Positions 33,910-43,296 of a DNA stretch of 64,000 nucleotides are shown piece after piece; position 1 is the first letter of the stretch; each line of letters opens with the position of its first letter. Origin of the DNA: Flavobacteriales bacterium UBA6057 (lineage in GTDB: Bacteria; Bacteroidota; Bacteroidia; Flavobacteriales_G; Salibacteraceae); NCBI GenBank assembly GCA_002428995.1, contig DIYJ01000005.1, positions 158,474 to 222,473 of the forward strand, given 5' to 3'. The notes under the pieces were generated by a model that saw only the letters and a list, made by a program, of their open reading frames with translations, ran no database searches and was not told the origin of the DNA. The position numbers were made by a program, and so were the translations under genes.

Positions 33910-34509
33910 TTGAGAGCTCGCCTGTTCACTTCATGTCTTTCCCTGATGCTTCTTACCATCCCAGTCAGTTGCACTGAAGAAGTAGAGCCTGAAGAAGACC
34001 TTCACAAGAAAGTGACTCGCCTGACGGAGAAACAAACGGAGCTAGAAGCCCAAAAGCAGCTATTAGAATCGAAGAACGAGCAACTCATGTCGCGTTTGGA
34101 CACACTGCATCAGAGGCTGGAGGAGCTCAAACCGGATGGCAGTGAAAATGAGGATTTCGATTTCTTCTTTGGCAACTTCCTGGCTGACACGGTTTTTCAG
34201 CGAAGCAGGGTTCGCTTTCCGGTAACTGAGGTATACAAAATACTGGAAGCCGAAGGTGGAGCGGGTGGATTTGATACTCAAATGGTGGACGAGGCTCTCT
34301 GGAAACATCGACAGTACGCCTTTGATAACCGCGACATGCACGGCCTTCCCACACAGGCCATTTTCGACACTTTCGAACCTGAGAAGTTCTCCTCCAATCA
34401 ACGCATGGTAGCGTGGTATCAAGATGGAACCTGTGGTTACTTCCGCATGCGATTCGAGGGTTTTGAAGGGAAATGGTATCTGACCATGATGGAAAACCTT
34501 GGAAACTGA
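33910..34509 (+). CDS. lipoprotein with coiled coil and DUF4348-like domain
   Basis: 199 residues if TTG 33910 is the start: this gives a normal lipoprotein signal (LRARLFTSCLSLMLLTIPVSC, Cys at 21). The frame also has ATG 33841, inside the upstream gene, but that puts 43 residues before the lipobox. Residues 35-75 form a coiled coil (LTEKQTELEAQKQLLESKNE). The rest resembles DUF4348 (FDFFFGNFLADTVFQRSRVR, then WYLTMMENLGN). Function unknown; outer-membrane lipoprotein predicted. TTACCTTG at 33882-33889 is a near match to a promoter element. Confidence 0.7.
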   Translation: MRARLFTSCLSLMLLTIPVSCTEEVEPEEDLHKKVTRLTEKQTELEAQKQLLESKNEQLMSRLDTLHQRLEELKPDGSENEDFDFFFGNFLADTVFQRSRVRFPVTEVYKILEAEGGAGGFDTQMVDEALWKHRQYAFDNRDMHGLPTQAIFDTFEPEKFSSNQRMVAWYQDGTCGYFRMRFEGFEGKWYLTMMENLGN

Positions 34510-34519
34510 GCCAAACACC

Positions 34520-35089
34520 ATGAACGATGCGCTGAAAACATCCCTCGCTAGCATTGCCTCGATCACTGAGGAAGATTGGGAGTTGTTTGAATCCATCCTC
34601 AGCACCCAAAACTTCAGCAAGGGATCATCGCTGCTGAGGGAAGGACAAATCTGCAAAGGCACCTACTTCGTGACAAAAGGAGCATTCAGGACCTTCCACC
34701 TGAAGGACGGAAACGAAATCCACACGGCTTTTTACTTCGAAAATGATTTCGTCCGTGACATCGAAAGCCTGAGCGAGGGAACTCCTTCCAAGGTGACCAT
34801 CCAGGCACTGGAAGATTCAGAAGTTACCTTCATTTCCAAGGAGGCGATGTTCACGCTTTACGAGCGCGCTCCTTCCTTTCAAATGATCGGACGGAAACTG
34901 CTGGAACTGATGGCGATTACAGAGCGCAGGTATGCCCGTCTCTTCACCGATTTCCAGCCCAGGGAACGCTATGAATACGTGCTCAAACACCACCCGGAAC
35001 TGATCCAGCGCGTGCCTTTGCAATACCTGGCCACCTTCCTCGGAATCACACGTGAAACGCTGAGCCGCATCAGAAAAAGAACGCGCTAA
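34520..35089 (+). CDS. Crp/Fnr-family transcription regulator
   Basis: 189 residues from ATG 34520. A cyclic-nucleotide-binding-like beta roll spans about 20-115 (GTYFVTKGAFRTFHLKDGNE), then the dimer helix and an HTH at the C-terminus (VPLQYLATFLGITRETLSRI). The phosphate-binding cassette residues of true cAMP-binding Crp are not conserved, as in many Bacteroidota members, so the ligand is unknown. The start is 10 nt after the lipoprotein gene, and the secreted NTF2-like gene follows 72 nt later. Confidence 0.92.
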   Translation: MNDALKTSLASIASITEEDWELFESILSTQNFSKGSSLLREGQICKGTYFVTKGAFRTFHLKDGNEIHTAFYFENDFVRDIESLSEGTPSKVTIQALEDSEVTFISKEAMFTLYERAPSFQMIGRKLLELMAITERRYARLFTDFQPRERYEYVLKHHPELIQRVPLQYLATFLGITRETLSRIRKRTR

Positions 35090-35161
35090 GCACGTTTGTG
35101 ACGATCGTCAAATGAATCGCCTTCTGAGTGCTGTTGGTTTGCTTTCTATAAAAAGTAAATC

Positions 35162-35608
35162 ATGAAAACCATCTATCTACTGCTGCTTGGACTCTTCTCA
35201 GTTACGGGCACTATCGGACAGAATCCAAAAAGCGACAACATGGAACAAGAGGTAAAAGCGGTGATCACATCCTTCCAGGAAGCCATTGCCAAACGCAACG
35301 TAGAAAGCCTTGATCAGCTGCTCAACAAGGATTTCCGCGTAATGGCCAATCAATTCAAGGGCATGGACGGCACGTTGCTCTTATCGAAAGAAGCCTACCT
35401 GAAGATGATGAGCGAAGGAAAAATTGGCGGGACAATGTATGCGGTTGAATTCCATGAGGTGCTGGTCACGGGCCATACGGCTGCGGTGGATGTCACCTTT
35501 GCATCCAATGAAGAAGCCAGCATGCACCTGTACCTGTTACTCGTTCAGGACACGAAGGGACATTGGACGTTGATCAGCGATCTGCCGCTGATGATGGGCG
35601 GATCGTAA
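35162..35608 (+). CDS. secreted NTF2/SnoaL-like protein
   Basis: 148 residues: signal peptide (MKTIYLLLLGLFSVTGTIGQ), then a DUF4440/SnoaL-like alpha+beta cone (VITSFQEAIAKRNVESLDQL, DFRVMANQ, HTAAVDVTFAS, GHWTLISDLPL). Such domains bind small hydrophobic ligands or act as enzymes; none can be assigned. The Crp-type gene just upstream is a plausible regulator. Confidence 0.85.
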   Translation: MKTIYLLLLGLFSVTGTIGQNPKSDNMEQEVKAVITSFQEAIAKRNVESLDQLLNKDFRVMANQFKGMDGTLLLSKEAYLKMMSEGKIGGTMYAVEFHEVLVTGHTAAVDVTFASNEEASMHLYLLLVQDTKGHWTLISDLPLMMGGS

Positions 35609-35644
35609 AGCCCCTCATTTTACTGGGCATCCCTAAAAGATGAG

Positions 35645-35667
35645 GCCCAGGTAACTTCTACCTGGGC
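35645..35667 (+). terminator. possible terminator hairpin
   Basis: GCCCAGGTA (35645-35653) pairs with TACCTGGGC (35659-35667), 9-bp stem, 5-nt loop, 37 nt after the stop of the NTF2-like gene. A clear T-run is missing. Confidence 0.5.
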
Positions 35668-35855
35668 TCATGAACAACAGCTGCGAACGGACTTAAAGAT
35701 CAGAAGCACTTCCAGCGCTGAGATTTGAGCATTCGCCTTCTGTATGCGTTTAGCCACAAGGGATTCACCGGGCTAAGCACAGACTTTGTACCTTCATTGA
35801 ACGCAATTGTGAGGTTGACTTTCACCCCTTCACCACCTCCTAACCGATTAGTCAA

Positions 35856-36572
35856 ATGAGGGTTTTGATCGTTGATGATGAGCCGGAAGCGGCCGAATAT
35901 CTCCTGCAGCTTTTGGAGTCGCACTGCAAAGCGGAATTCACAGACGTTGCACACAACGGTGCTGAGGCGCTGGAAAAGCTGAATCATGGAAGCTTCGAGC
36001 TTGTCTTTCTTGACATCCAGATGCCTTCGATGGATGGATTCGAACTCTTGTCTGCTTTGCCTGCACACAGCCGGCCAGGAGTCATTTTCACAAGTGCTCA
36101 CACAGAATATGCGTGGAATGCATACCAGGTAGACGCCATCGACTACCTCGCAAAGCCCATCACCGTGGCTGCACTGCTAAAGGCCATGCAGAAAGCAGCT
36201 CGCTACCTCCAATTCCCAGATACAGCTTCAGAGGTCACGCATGCTCCTCGCGTACTTTCTGTCTTTGACGGACATGATTATCAATTTCTGCCGCACGATC
36301 AAATCATGCGCATCGAGGCTGAAGGAAGCTATGCGCGGATTTTTCTGAAGAACAATACATCAACGGTTGTAAGTAAACGACTACGGTTGCTGGAGCAAGA
36401 GCTTCAAAACAGAGGTTTTGTGCGTTGCCATCGTTCACACCTCGTCAACCTTCAGTTCATTGAGCGTTTCTCTAAGTCGCAGGGAGGCCACCTGACACTG
36501 CAAAACGGAGATCTGGTGCCCGTATCCGGAGGCTACCGGGCCGACCTGGGCAAGCATTTGAACGTCTCCTGA
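35856..36572 (+). CDS. LytTR-family response regulator
   Basis: 238 residues: receiver domain with acidic pocket DDE (7-9), phosphorylated Asp 53 (VFLDIQMPSMDG), Lys near 104 (LAKPI), then a LytTR DNA-binding domain (QFLPHDQIMRIEAEGSYARI, GFVRCHRSHLVNL). It pairs with the large sensor kinase 62 nt downstream, regulator first. No target repeat (LytTR direct repeat) was identified nearby. Confidence 0.94.
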   Translation: MRVLIVDDEPEAAEYLLQLLESHCKAEFTDVAHNGAEALEKLNHGSFELVFLDIQMPSMDGFELLSALPAHSRPGVIFTSAHTEYAWNAYQVDAIDYLAKPITVAALLKAMQKAARYLQFPDTASEVTHAPRVLSVFDGHDYQFLPHDQIMRIEAEGSYARIFLKNNTSTVVSKRLRLLEQELQNRGFVRCHRSHLVNLQFIERFSKSQGGHLTLQNGDLVPVSGGYRADLGKHLNVS

Positions 36573-36634
36573 ACAGGCAGAGCATCATTTATGAAACTCT
36601 GCGACTTTCCATTTACAAGCTCCTTCTCTCTTTG

Positions 36635-39580
36635 ATGCATCGGTTGATCACTATCTGGATGGTTGCTTTTGTTGCCCTGTGCATACCTGAATGCCTACAG
36701 GCCCAGGAGCCTGTGCCTCGCGTTGTGACAAGCTCTGACCTATTGGGAGAGGGGATTCACGAGCACATTTTCGACATAGAGATTGACTCCAACGGATATG
36801 CGCTGCTGTGTGGCTCGCTGATCGCGCGCTTCAACGGGCGCAGCATCATTCATTTGAAGGAAACAAAAACAGGAAGAGACGCATACACGAAAATATTTCG
36901 TGGGCGCAATGGCAGGCTATGGGTGGGCTCCCACCGGGGGCTGCTGTACTACGTATCCAGAGATAGTTTGCTCAAGTTTCCCCTACCCGACACCTTCCAG
37001 CACATTCATTATCCGGAGTTTGAGGCGCTTTACGAAGATGAAGCTGGCGCCATTCACCTCGCGATCAGAAACATGGGCTACGTCATCATCAAAACGGATG
37101 GAAGTGTGGACTGGGTTTCGAACCGATTGCCTGTTCGCAGAGGAGTCGTAGTCACACGCATGGAAGATGGAACCCCGTTCTTTTTTTTCCGGAGCAGCAA
37201 GGATACGGTTAGCCATGAATCCATCTATTTCTGGGATCAGAAAGGTGTGCTAAAACACATGGGAGACATTCCGGAGAGAGCGATGGGCTTTGAGTCGAGT
37301 TTGGTAGAAGGCCCGGGCGGTACGCTCTTATTTTCCAATGGCCAGAAATCCATTGCCCGCATCGAGAACGATTCGCTGATCTCCATACACCAGTTTGCGC
37401 ATGATGTGATAAAACTGTTTTACGACTCCCACGATGACCTTTGGATAGGTACGGTGAAAAAAGGGCTTTTCAAGGCTCACGGAGGCAATCTGGACAGTTT
37501 GAGCAATTTCTTACCCGATGATGCGGCTGCGGTGGTTGCGGAAGACCACACGGGAGGTTTGTGGCTGAAATCTGGTCAATTCCGCTTTGGTTACCTACGC
37601 TTTCTTGCCACCGAACACTTTTCTGAACAGAACGGCTTTTCAGAACTTAGAAACCCATCGAAGCTGGCCTCTGATGGGCAACGTGTATTCTGCCTCTCCG
37701 GTGACTCCGGCTTGCAGGTGATCGATGGAAACCGTGTTTCATCCATTCAGACTCCCACTTCTGAAAGCGAGATCACCCGAAGCAGAGGTGAATGGCCCTG
37801 GGATATTTACTTCAACACGGTGACAAACGAGCTTTGGCTGGGGTATAAAGGAATGGTGTCCGTTCAGAGGAGCAATCGCTGGAACAACATTCCATTGCCG
37901 CTTGCGGAGTTTAAGAATCATCGGGTAACCGACATGACGCATTTACCAAATGGTGATCTGCTGGCATGCACCCAATCAAAGGTTTTCACGGTGCGGGATG
38001 AGCATATGCAGGTGTTATCAGAGCATAAACCCGGACGTACGCTCAGATGCATTGCCACGGACGAACGTGGAAGCACGTGGGTAGCCGGCATGGATGGCAT
38101 TTGGCAGCTCAGGAACGAGGCTTTCGTGCGACCAGAGGGCTTTCCCAAAAATCTGGCAAGCGAGAGTATTTGTGCCATAGCCTACACGCACGATTTTTTA
38201 TGGATTCTCTTCGAAGACTTTGACCTGTACCGATGGGATGGTACCGAGTTGCATCCCTGCCTGGATGCGCAAGGACAGATCGTCAAAGGCCTGGATATGC
38301 AGGTTGGTCCTGATGGGGACCTGTGGGTAAGAGCAAGAGGCGTTCGAAGACTTGGATGGAATGAGGGCCTGGTAGTATCGGAGCGCTATGTCCTGGACGA
38401 TGGCCCTTCTGCGATTTTTGTGAACGGTGGAATGGCGGTCACGGATGATGCGATTTATGTATGCTCCAGCCGAGGGGTTTTCCGAACCAAGCTGAATTCC
38501 CTGAAAAAAAGGAAACTGCAGTGGGTGACCGTGCTCACGGACATCAGGGTCAACGATGTGCTGGTACCTCAACAATCGCACTATGCGTTAGAGCACGACC
38601 AAAACAACCTGAACTTCGCATTTGACGGGATCAACTATTTCGGGTCCAAAGTCAGCTACCGCTATCAGCTTGAAGGCCAGGATACGGGTTGGATTGTTTC
38701 TGACTATGATCGCGTTCAATACACCAACCTTCCCCCAGGCGAATATGCTTTTAAGGTTCAGTCCTCACTGGGGTTGATAGGCTGGAACGAACCTATTACT
38801 GCCCGATTCACCATCGCAACTCCCTATTGGAATACATGGTGGTTCAGAGGATTTTTGTTCCTGGCCGCGGCACTGATCATCTGGAGTGGAGCCGCACTCT
38901 ACTATCGCTACCAACAGCGCCAGGCTTTCCTTCAACTGCAGCAACTCAAATCTGAGCAAAAAGCACTGAGAGCGCAGCTCAACCCACACTTTATCTTCAA
39001 CGTTATAGCCTCGGTTCAAAACCTTCTGCTGCATGCGCAGCCAGAGAAGGTTGCCGATTACCTGGGACACTTTGCCCAGTTGATCCGAAACGTGCTCGAC
39101 AGTTCGTTCCAATCACTGGTTCCGCTGAGCTCTGAACTGAAACAGATCGAACACTACCTCAAGCTCGAACAGGTTAGACTCAACCATTCGTTTGATTACA
39201 CCATCGACTCTTCCAATGCGGATGGAGACACGTTGATTCCTCCGGCACTGCTGCAGCCTTACATCGAAAACGCTATTTGGCATGGAATTCAGCCTAAGGA
39301 GCGGGACGGCTTCATCAGTCTTAAGGTAATTGCTGAAAAAGGCTTACTCAGATTCATCATTGAAGACAACGGGATTGGCCGGCAGGCTTCTGCACGCGGA
39401 AAGCACCCGACACATCCAACATCTGCATCCTACGGGATGCGGCTTTCCGCCAACCGAATAGAGCTGCTGAATAAGGAGAAAGGCAATCACGCGGAGGTCT
39501 CGATCCATGACATCACCGCGGAAGACGGCCAAATATGCGGCACACGCGTACAACTCGCTCTTCGGCTGGGAGCCTCGTAA
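36635..39580 (+). CDS. two-component sensor with beta-propellers and LytS-type kinase
   Basis: 981 residues from ATG 36635 (TTG 36632 also in frame). A signal peptide (ITIWMVAFVALCIPECLQAQ) precedes about 620 residues of Reg_prop-type propeller repeats (GRNGRLWVGSHRGLLYY; HDDLWIGTVKKGLFKAHGG; GPDGDLWVRARGVRRLG), a Y_Y_Y domain (YRYQLEGQDTGWI, LPPGEYAFKVQSS), one membrane helix (FRGFLFLAAALIIWSGAALY), a coiled coil and a His_kinase/HATPase core with LNPHFIFN (His about 785) and ENAIWHGI, DNGIGR. The outer propellers resemble those of hybrid two-component systems that read glycans or peptides. It signals to the LytTR regulator upstream. Confidence 0.94.
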   Translation: MHRLITIWMVAFVALCIPECLQAQEPVPRVVTSSDLLGEGIHEHIFDIEIDSNGYALLCGSLIARFNGRSIIHLKETKTGRDAYTKIFRGRNGRLWVGSHRGLLYYVSRDSLLKFPLPDTFQHIHYPEFEALYEDEAGAIHLAIRNMGYVIIKTDGSVDWVSNRLPVRRGVVVTRMEDGTPFFFFRSSKDTVSHESIYFWDQKGVLKHMGDIPERAMGFESSLVEGPGGTLLFSNGQKSIARIENDSLISIHQFAHDVIKLFYDSHDDLWIGTVKKGLFKAHGGNLDSLSNFLPDDAAAVVAEDHTGGLWLKSGQFRFGYLRFLATEHFSEQNGFSELRNPSKLASDGQRVFCLSGDSGLQVIDGNRVSSIQTPTSESEITRSRGEWPWDIYFNTVTNELWLGYKGMVSVQRSNRWNNIPLPLAEFKNHRVTDMTHLPNGDLLACTQSKVFTVRDEHMQVLSEHKPGRTLRCIATDERGSTWVAGMDGIWQLRNEAFVRPEGFPKNLASESICAIAYTHDFLWILFEDFDLYRWDGTELHPCLDAQGQIVKGLDMQVGPDGDLWVRARGVRRLGWNEGLVVSERYVLDDGPSAIFVNGGMAVTDDAIYVCSSRGVFRTKLNSLKKRKLQWVTVLTDIRVNDVLVPQQSHYALEHDQNNLNFAFDGINYFGSKVSYRYQLEGQDTGWIVSDYDRVQYTNLPPGEYAFKVQSSLGLIGWNEPITARFTIATPYWNTWWFRGFLFLAAALIIWSGAALYYRYQQRQAFLQLQQLKSEQKALRAQLNPHFIFNVIASVQNLLLHAQPEKVADYLGHFAQLIRNVLDSSFQSLVPLSSELKQIEHYLKLEQVRLNHSFDYTIDSSNADGDTLIPPALLQPYIENAIWHGIQPKERDGFISLKVIAEKGLLRFIIEDNGIGRQASARGKHPTHPTSASYGMRLSANRIELLNKEKGNHAEVSIHDITAEDGQICGTRVQLALRLGAS

Positions 39581-39838
39581 ACACTGGCTTTCCCGGGCTG
39601 TAGAACCACTTTCCAAACCTTCATTACCAGAACATCCATATGGTTGCAATTGCACGCTCTGGTGGAGGCAGAAGCGGTTGGTGAGAAATATTCCCGCATT
39701 CATGAAACGGTACAAGGCACTCGTAAAAACGCTGCACTGAGGCTGCCCACGAGTGGCTAATTTAATCTCCGTTTAAGGCCTGAACACCGGTGACTCAAGC
39801 CCCATTCATTTCTACTAATTCAAACTAATCATTCAATC

Positions 39839-41947
39839 ATGATCAAACCTTTTATCCAAAAGCGGGCGCATTCCATGTCCCGCCTGGCAGCGTACATCTG
39901 TTGCCTGGCGAGTTTCATGCTTCCATTGATGGGCTCAGCGCAGTACAAAAAGACCTTTCACAAAACCAATCAGAATCACAATCACTACAGCATCGAAAAC
40001 TGGAATGGATACACGGCCATGGCGGGGACCATTTTTGAAGGTGAATCGCTCACTGACACGCGAACCCATGTCATGAGGCTCGATCCCTCAGGTACTGTGG
40101 TTTGGGAACGGGAATTCGATTTCGGAACCGATGAACGCTGCTTTGACGTGTGTGTAGTGGATCAAAACAAAATCGCCATTACCGGCCATGCAGACGATCA
40201 CATTCTTGTGGCCATCATTGATCAGGCGGGAACGCTGCTGAGCCTCAGAAAGCTGGAGCAGAGCAACCAAACGCAGTCCACAGGTTTCAGCATCATTTAC
40301 TCCAGTTCACAGAGTCGATACTACATAGGTGGCTATGAGTCCAGTGATATTAACGACTTCTTTGCCTCGCGAACGGGAATCCTGCTGGCGTTGGATCAAA
40401 ACCTCAATGCCGTTTGGAAAACGCAGGTAGAGACCTCTGGTGCATACAGTGAGGTGAGCCGTGTGGTAGAGCTTACCGGTCATCCGGGGAATCCAGGCGG
40501 GATATTCGTCACCGGGCGGATGAATGTTGGACAGGTATACACCCACAATTCTTTCTACAGCTATTCAGGCGGGCAAATCTGGAGCAGAAACAACAGAAGC
40601 ACCAACGTAGCGGAAACAGGCGGAGATGCAGCCTACGATCCGGTATCTGATGAACTGTTTGTCATGGGCAACAACTCCATCGTTCACACCTTCACCATTC
40701 ATTACATTCAGAACGCCACCTCCTCTACTCCCACCCTTTCCACGGTCACCGCCAACCTGCTCAGGAATGTACTGAACGTTGGCACGGTCTCAGGTCTCGC
40801 CATCGAGATCGACCCGAACGACCATCAATTGATCGTTGCGGGGATGACCAATCAAATGCAGAGAAACGGAGTATTGACGGACAACTCACCTACGTTCATT
40901 GCCAAGGTGGGCCGCTACACGGGAGATGTGATTTGGTATCGCTACCTGGAGTCGGACAACGAGATGTTCAGAAACCACGATCACATACAATTCTCGGCTT
41001 TTGATGGCTTCAACCCTTATGTGAAGCACCCAGACATCCTGGCGATTGGTGGCACGAATGAATACCGTGTAGTAGGTTATGAAACGCAAAATTCCACCTA
41101 TGCGGTCAATCTGATGACCACCAATTCCAACGGTCATTTCGCCTCATCGGTGGAAACGTGCCAGAAGGATTACACCGCTCCAAGGTTTGAGCGGAACCCT
41201 ACCACCGTTGGGTCGCAACACGCCACTGCCAGTCCGGGGTTTGCGAGCAATTCCCAGAATGGCACTCTCGTCAACGATCCTCATCAGGTGTTCAGCGACT
41301 GTCCTGACTTTTCATCCTGCGAAGCCATCATCGAAGGTTTCACCCAAACGAACATTGGATGCTATAACTATGAATTCAACCTGAGCCTGCTCGTGGGTTC
41401 AAGTACCAACTTCACCATTGTATGGGATTGGGGCGATGGATCTACCACAACCACAACGGGCACAAGCACGGCCACTCATCAGTTCAATGCGGCTTCAGAT
41501 TGTGAATTCGAAGTATGCGCCACCATAACAGGTACGGCTACAGATGGTGGACAGTGTACCGATGAGATCTGTTTCACCGCAGAGATGTTCGTAACCCTCC
41601 AGCAACTCATCAATGGGTGCTATCAGTGTGACCTTTCGGCCAATCCTGGTGGAGGCCCCGGTGGACCACCGATCGGAGGATGGAAAACGGGCGAAGAGGC
41701 TAACGAAATGCCAAACGTCTATGTCTACCCAAATCCCGCGCAAGAAACCTTTACCATTGACCTCAAGGCTTTTGAAGGAAGTGGAGAACTGATACTGATC
41801 AACATGTTTGGTCAGGAAGTTCGCCATCTACCAGTGGTAAACGTTGGATCCGTCACCGTAGATGTGAGCGATCTGGCAACTGGAAACTACTTGTTGAAGG
41901 GTACCGGAAACTTGTCACAGATCAACCAGATGATTGTCATCCAATAA
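39839..41947 (+). CDS. secreted T9SS protein with PKD domain
   Basis: 702 residues. A signal (MSRLAAYICCLASFMLPLMG, from a Met at 13, with MIKPFIQKRAHS before it) leads to a long beta-rich domain with propeller-like repeats (YTAMAGTIFEGESLTDTRTH, KIAITGHADDHILVAIIDQA). Near 555-580 is a PKD-type motif (IVWDWGDGSTTTT) flanked by Cys, and the end is a type A T9SS domain (VYVYPNPAQETFTIDL, LATGNYLLKG). It is presumably a large surface or shed protein. It follows the LytTR sensor pair on the same strand by 258 bp (no gene in that gap) and could be a target. Confidence 0.87.
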   Translation: MIKPFIQKRAHSMSRLAAYICCLASFMLPLMGSAQYKKTFHKTNQNHNHYSIENWNGYTAMAGTIFEGESLTDTRTHVMRLDPSGTVVWEREFDFGTDERCFDVCVVDQNKIAITGHADDHILVAIIDQAGTLLSLRKLEQSNQTQSTGFSIIYSSSQSRYYIGGYESSDINDFFASRTGILLALDQNLNAVWKTQVETSGAYSEVSRVVELTGHPGNPGGIFVTGRMNVGQVYTHNSFYSYSGGQIWSRNNRSTNVAETGGDAAYDPVSDELFVMGNNSIVHTFTIHYIQNATSSTPTLSTVTANLLRNVLNVGTVSGLAIEIDPNDHQLIVAGMTNQMQRNGVLTDNSPTFIAKVGRYTGDVIWYRYLESDNEMFRNHDHIQFSAFDGFNPYVKHPDILAIGGTNEYRVVGYETQNSTYAVNLMTTNSNGHFASSVETCQKDYTAPRFERNPTTVGSQHATASPGFASNSQNGTLVNDPHQVFSDCPDFSSCEAIIEGFTQTNIGCYNYEFNLSLLVGSSTNFTIVWDWGDGSTTTTTGTSTATHQFNAASDCEFEVCATITGTATDGGQCTDEICFTAEMFVTLQQLINGCYQCDLSANPGGGPGGPPIGGWKTGEEANEMPNVYVYPNPAQETFTIDLKAFEGSGELILINMFGQEVRHLPVVNVGSVTVDVSDLATGNYLLKGTGNLSQINQMIVIQ

Positions 41948-41976
41948 GGAATCACAGCAATCGTAGTAAGCAAAGG

Positions 41977-42005
41977 ATAGGCCGGCCCTTCGAGGGCTGG
42001 CCTAT
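41977..42005 (+). terminator. intrinsic terminator after the T9SS/PKD gene
   Basis: ATAGGCCGGCCCT and AGGGCTGGCCTAT form a 13-bp stem with one G-T pair and a 3-nt loop, followed by TCTGTTTTC. It lies 29 nt past the stop codon. Confidence 0.85.
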
Positions 42006-42032
42006 TCTGTTTTCTTACCTCTACGGATACAA

Positions 42033-42276
42033 TCATTTCAAGGTGCTGGCCGGCTCAAACAGCATCACCGAAACCTCCTCTTTCTCCACGACCCGATGTT
42101 CCATACCGTGCGGCATAATGATAAATCCCCCTTCGTTCGACTGAACCTTACAATCGCAGCATTCCATGTCGGGTACGCCATTTATCACCAGGAACAACTC
42201 GTGCTAGTGCTTGTGGCAATGCCACAAACGCCCTAATCGGCCTGGCGAGCTTCTCTCGAAAGTTGACTTTCTTCAT
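42033..42276 (-). pseudogene. decayed cupin gene
   Basis: An ATG at 42276 opens MKKVNFREKLAR, a usual cupin-protein start. The frame then no longer fits, and in another frame the cupin core appears: GRLWHCHKH, a TAG at 42206-42204, then HELFLVINGVPDMECC, GGFIIMPHGMEHRV and VMLFEPAS before a proper TGA at 42033-42035. Intact relatives have about 30 more residues between start and the WHxH motif. So there is an internal deletion with frameshift plus a nonsense change. It converges on the T9SS/PKD gene and its terminator. Confidence 0.85.
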
Positions 42277-42335
42277 TCTGGCCTTGATTTTGTTTGACGG
42301 GCAGCACATCGTGTAACCATCAAATAATCAAACCA

Positions 42336-43295
42336 ATGAAGTTCTTAATCCTGACCTCCGCCATCATTTTCCTTGCCTGTGACCTCAATGCCCAGGCAGC
42401 GGGCAACAAACGCTCACTGGGTACAATTCACCTGCCCGACCAACAAATAGAGGTTGGCCATCCCGACCCTAACCGCCTGATAGTTTCTGTAGCAGGTCTA
42501 TACAACGCCCAACCCGATGCCTTCGTGGCGATTTTCAACCTGAAGCAAGCGGGAGAAACCGCAGAGGAAGTGGATGTTTTGATGAACGAGCGTTTGCAGG
42601 CCGTCATTAGTGGAGTCAAGTCGCTGGAGTCCTTTGAGTCATCGCACGTAGACATGATTTCCTTCACTCCACTCTACGACCGGTCCATCGAGAAAAAGCT
42701 CTTCAGCAAGCGGACGTACAACGAGATTCCTGTGGGTTTTGAGGTGCAGAAGAACCTGCACATACATTACCGCAATGCCGAAGACCTGGATCGCATCGTC
42801 TCCATCTGCGCGCGCAACGAGGTTTACGATTTGGTAAGAGTGGACTACTACCTCAAAGACATGGAAGCTGTGAAGCGAGAACTGATCGAAAAAGGAGCGC
42901 TGATGGTGGACACACGCATCAAAGACAAAGAGGCCATGCTGGGGAAATCGCTGGCGGACATCGACCGCAGAACGCTGGATGGATTTCAGGTATTCTACCC
43001 CATAGAACGCTACGGAAGCCACACCTCACAACAAGCCACAAAGCTTTACTATCAGAGCAACAGTTTCGCCCCAGACACAAAAAATCCTACCAACCTCTAC
43101 TACGATCCGGTGGTGGGAAAAGAGTTTGACTTCACCTTCAATCCGATCATCGTGGAGCCAGTGGTTCAGGTGCTGTACGAGATCAAGGTGGTGTTTGACC
43201 TTACCGAAAAAGTGGAGCAAAAACCGGCTGAAAAAGCAGAAAAGGAGTTTTTCTGGTTGACACCGAATGGAACTGTGACGAAGCTAAACTCTTAG
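42336..43295 (+). CDS. SIMPL-domain (DUF541) secreted protein
   Basis: 319 residues from ATG 42336 (signal MKFLILTSAIIFLACDLNAQ); the frame extends to 42294. The body is a SIMPL/DUF541 beta-alpha domain (LIVSVAGLYNAQPDAFVAIF; EEVDVLMNERLQAVISGVKS), with periodic helices and strands up to 240 and a Lys/Glu-rich tail. SIMPL proteins are periplasmic or surface proteins linked to stress tolerance; the role is not defined. Its stop is 1 nt from the stop of the converging nitronate monooxygenase gene. Confidence 0.85.
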   Translation: MKFLILTSAIIFLACDLNAQAAGNKRSLGTIHLPDQQIEVGHPDPNRLIVSVAGLYNAQPDAFVAIFNLKQAGETAEEVDVLMNERLQAVISGVKSLESFESSHVDMISFTPLYDRSIEKKLFSKRTYNEIPVGFEVQKNLHIHYRNAEDLDRIVSICARNEVYDLVRVDYYLKDMEAVKRELIEKGALMVDTRIKDKEAMLGKSLADIDRRTLDGFQVFYPIERYGSHTSQQATKLYYQSNSFAPDTKNPTNLYYDPVVGKEFDFTFNPIIVEPVVQVLYEIKVVFDLTEKVEQKPAEKAEKEFFWLTPNGTVTKLNS

Positions 43296-43296
43296 C

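Noticed and set aside
39507..39740. 77-codon plus-strand frame after the large sensor kinase
   Set aside because: It mostly overlaps the kinase gene in another frame and shows no domain or start signal.
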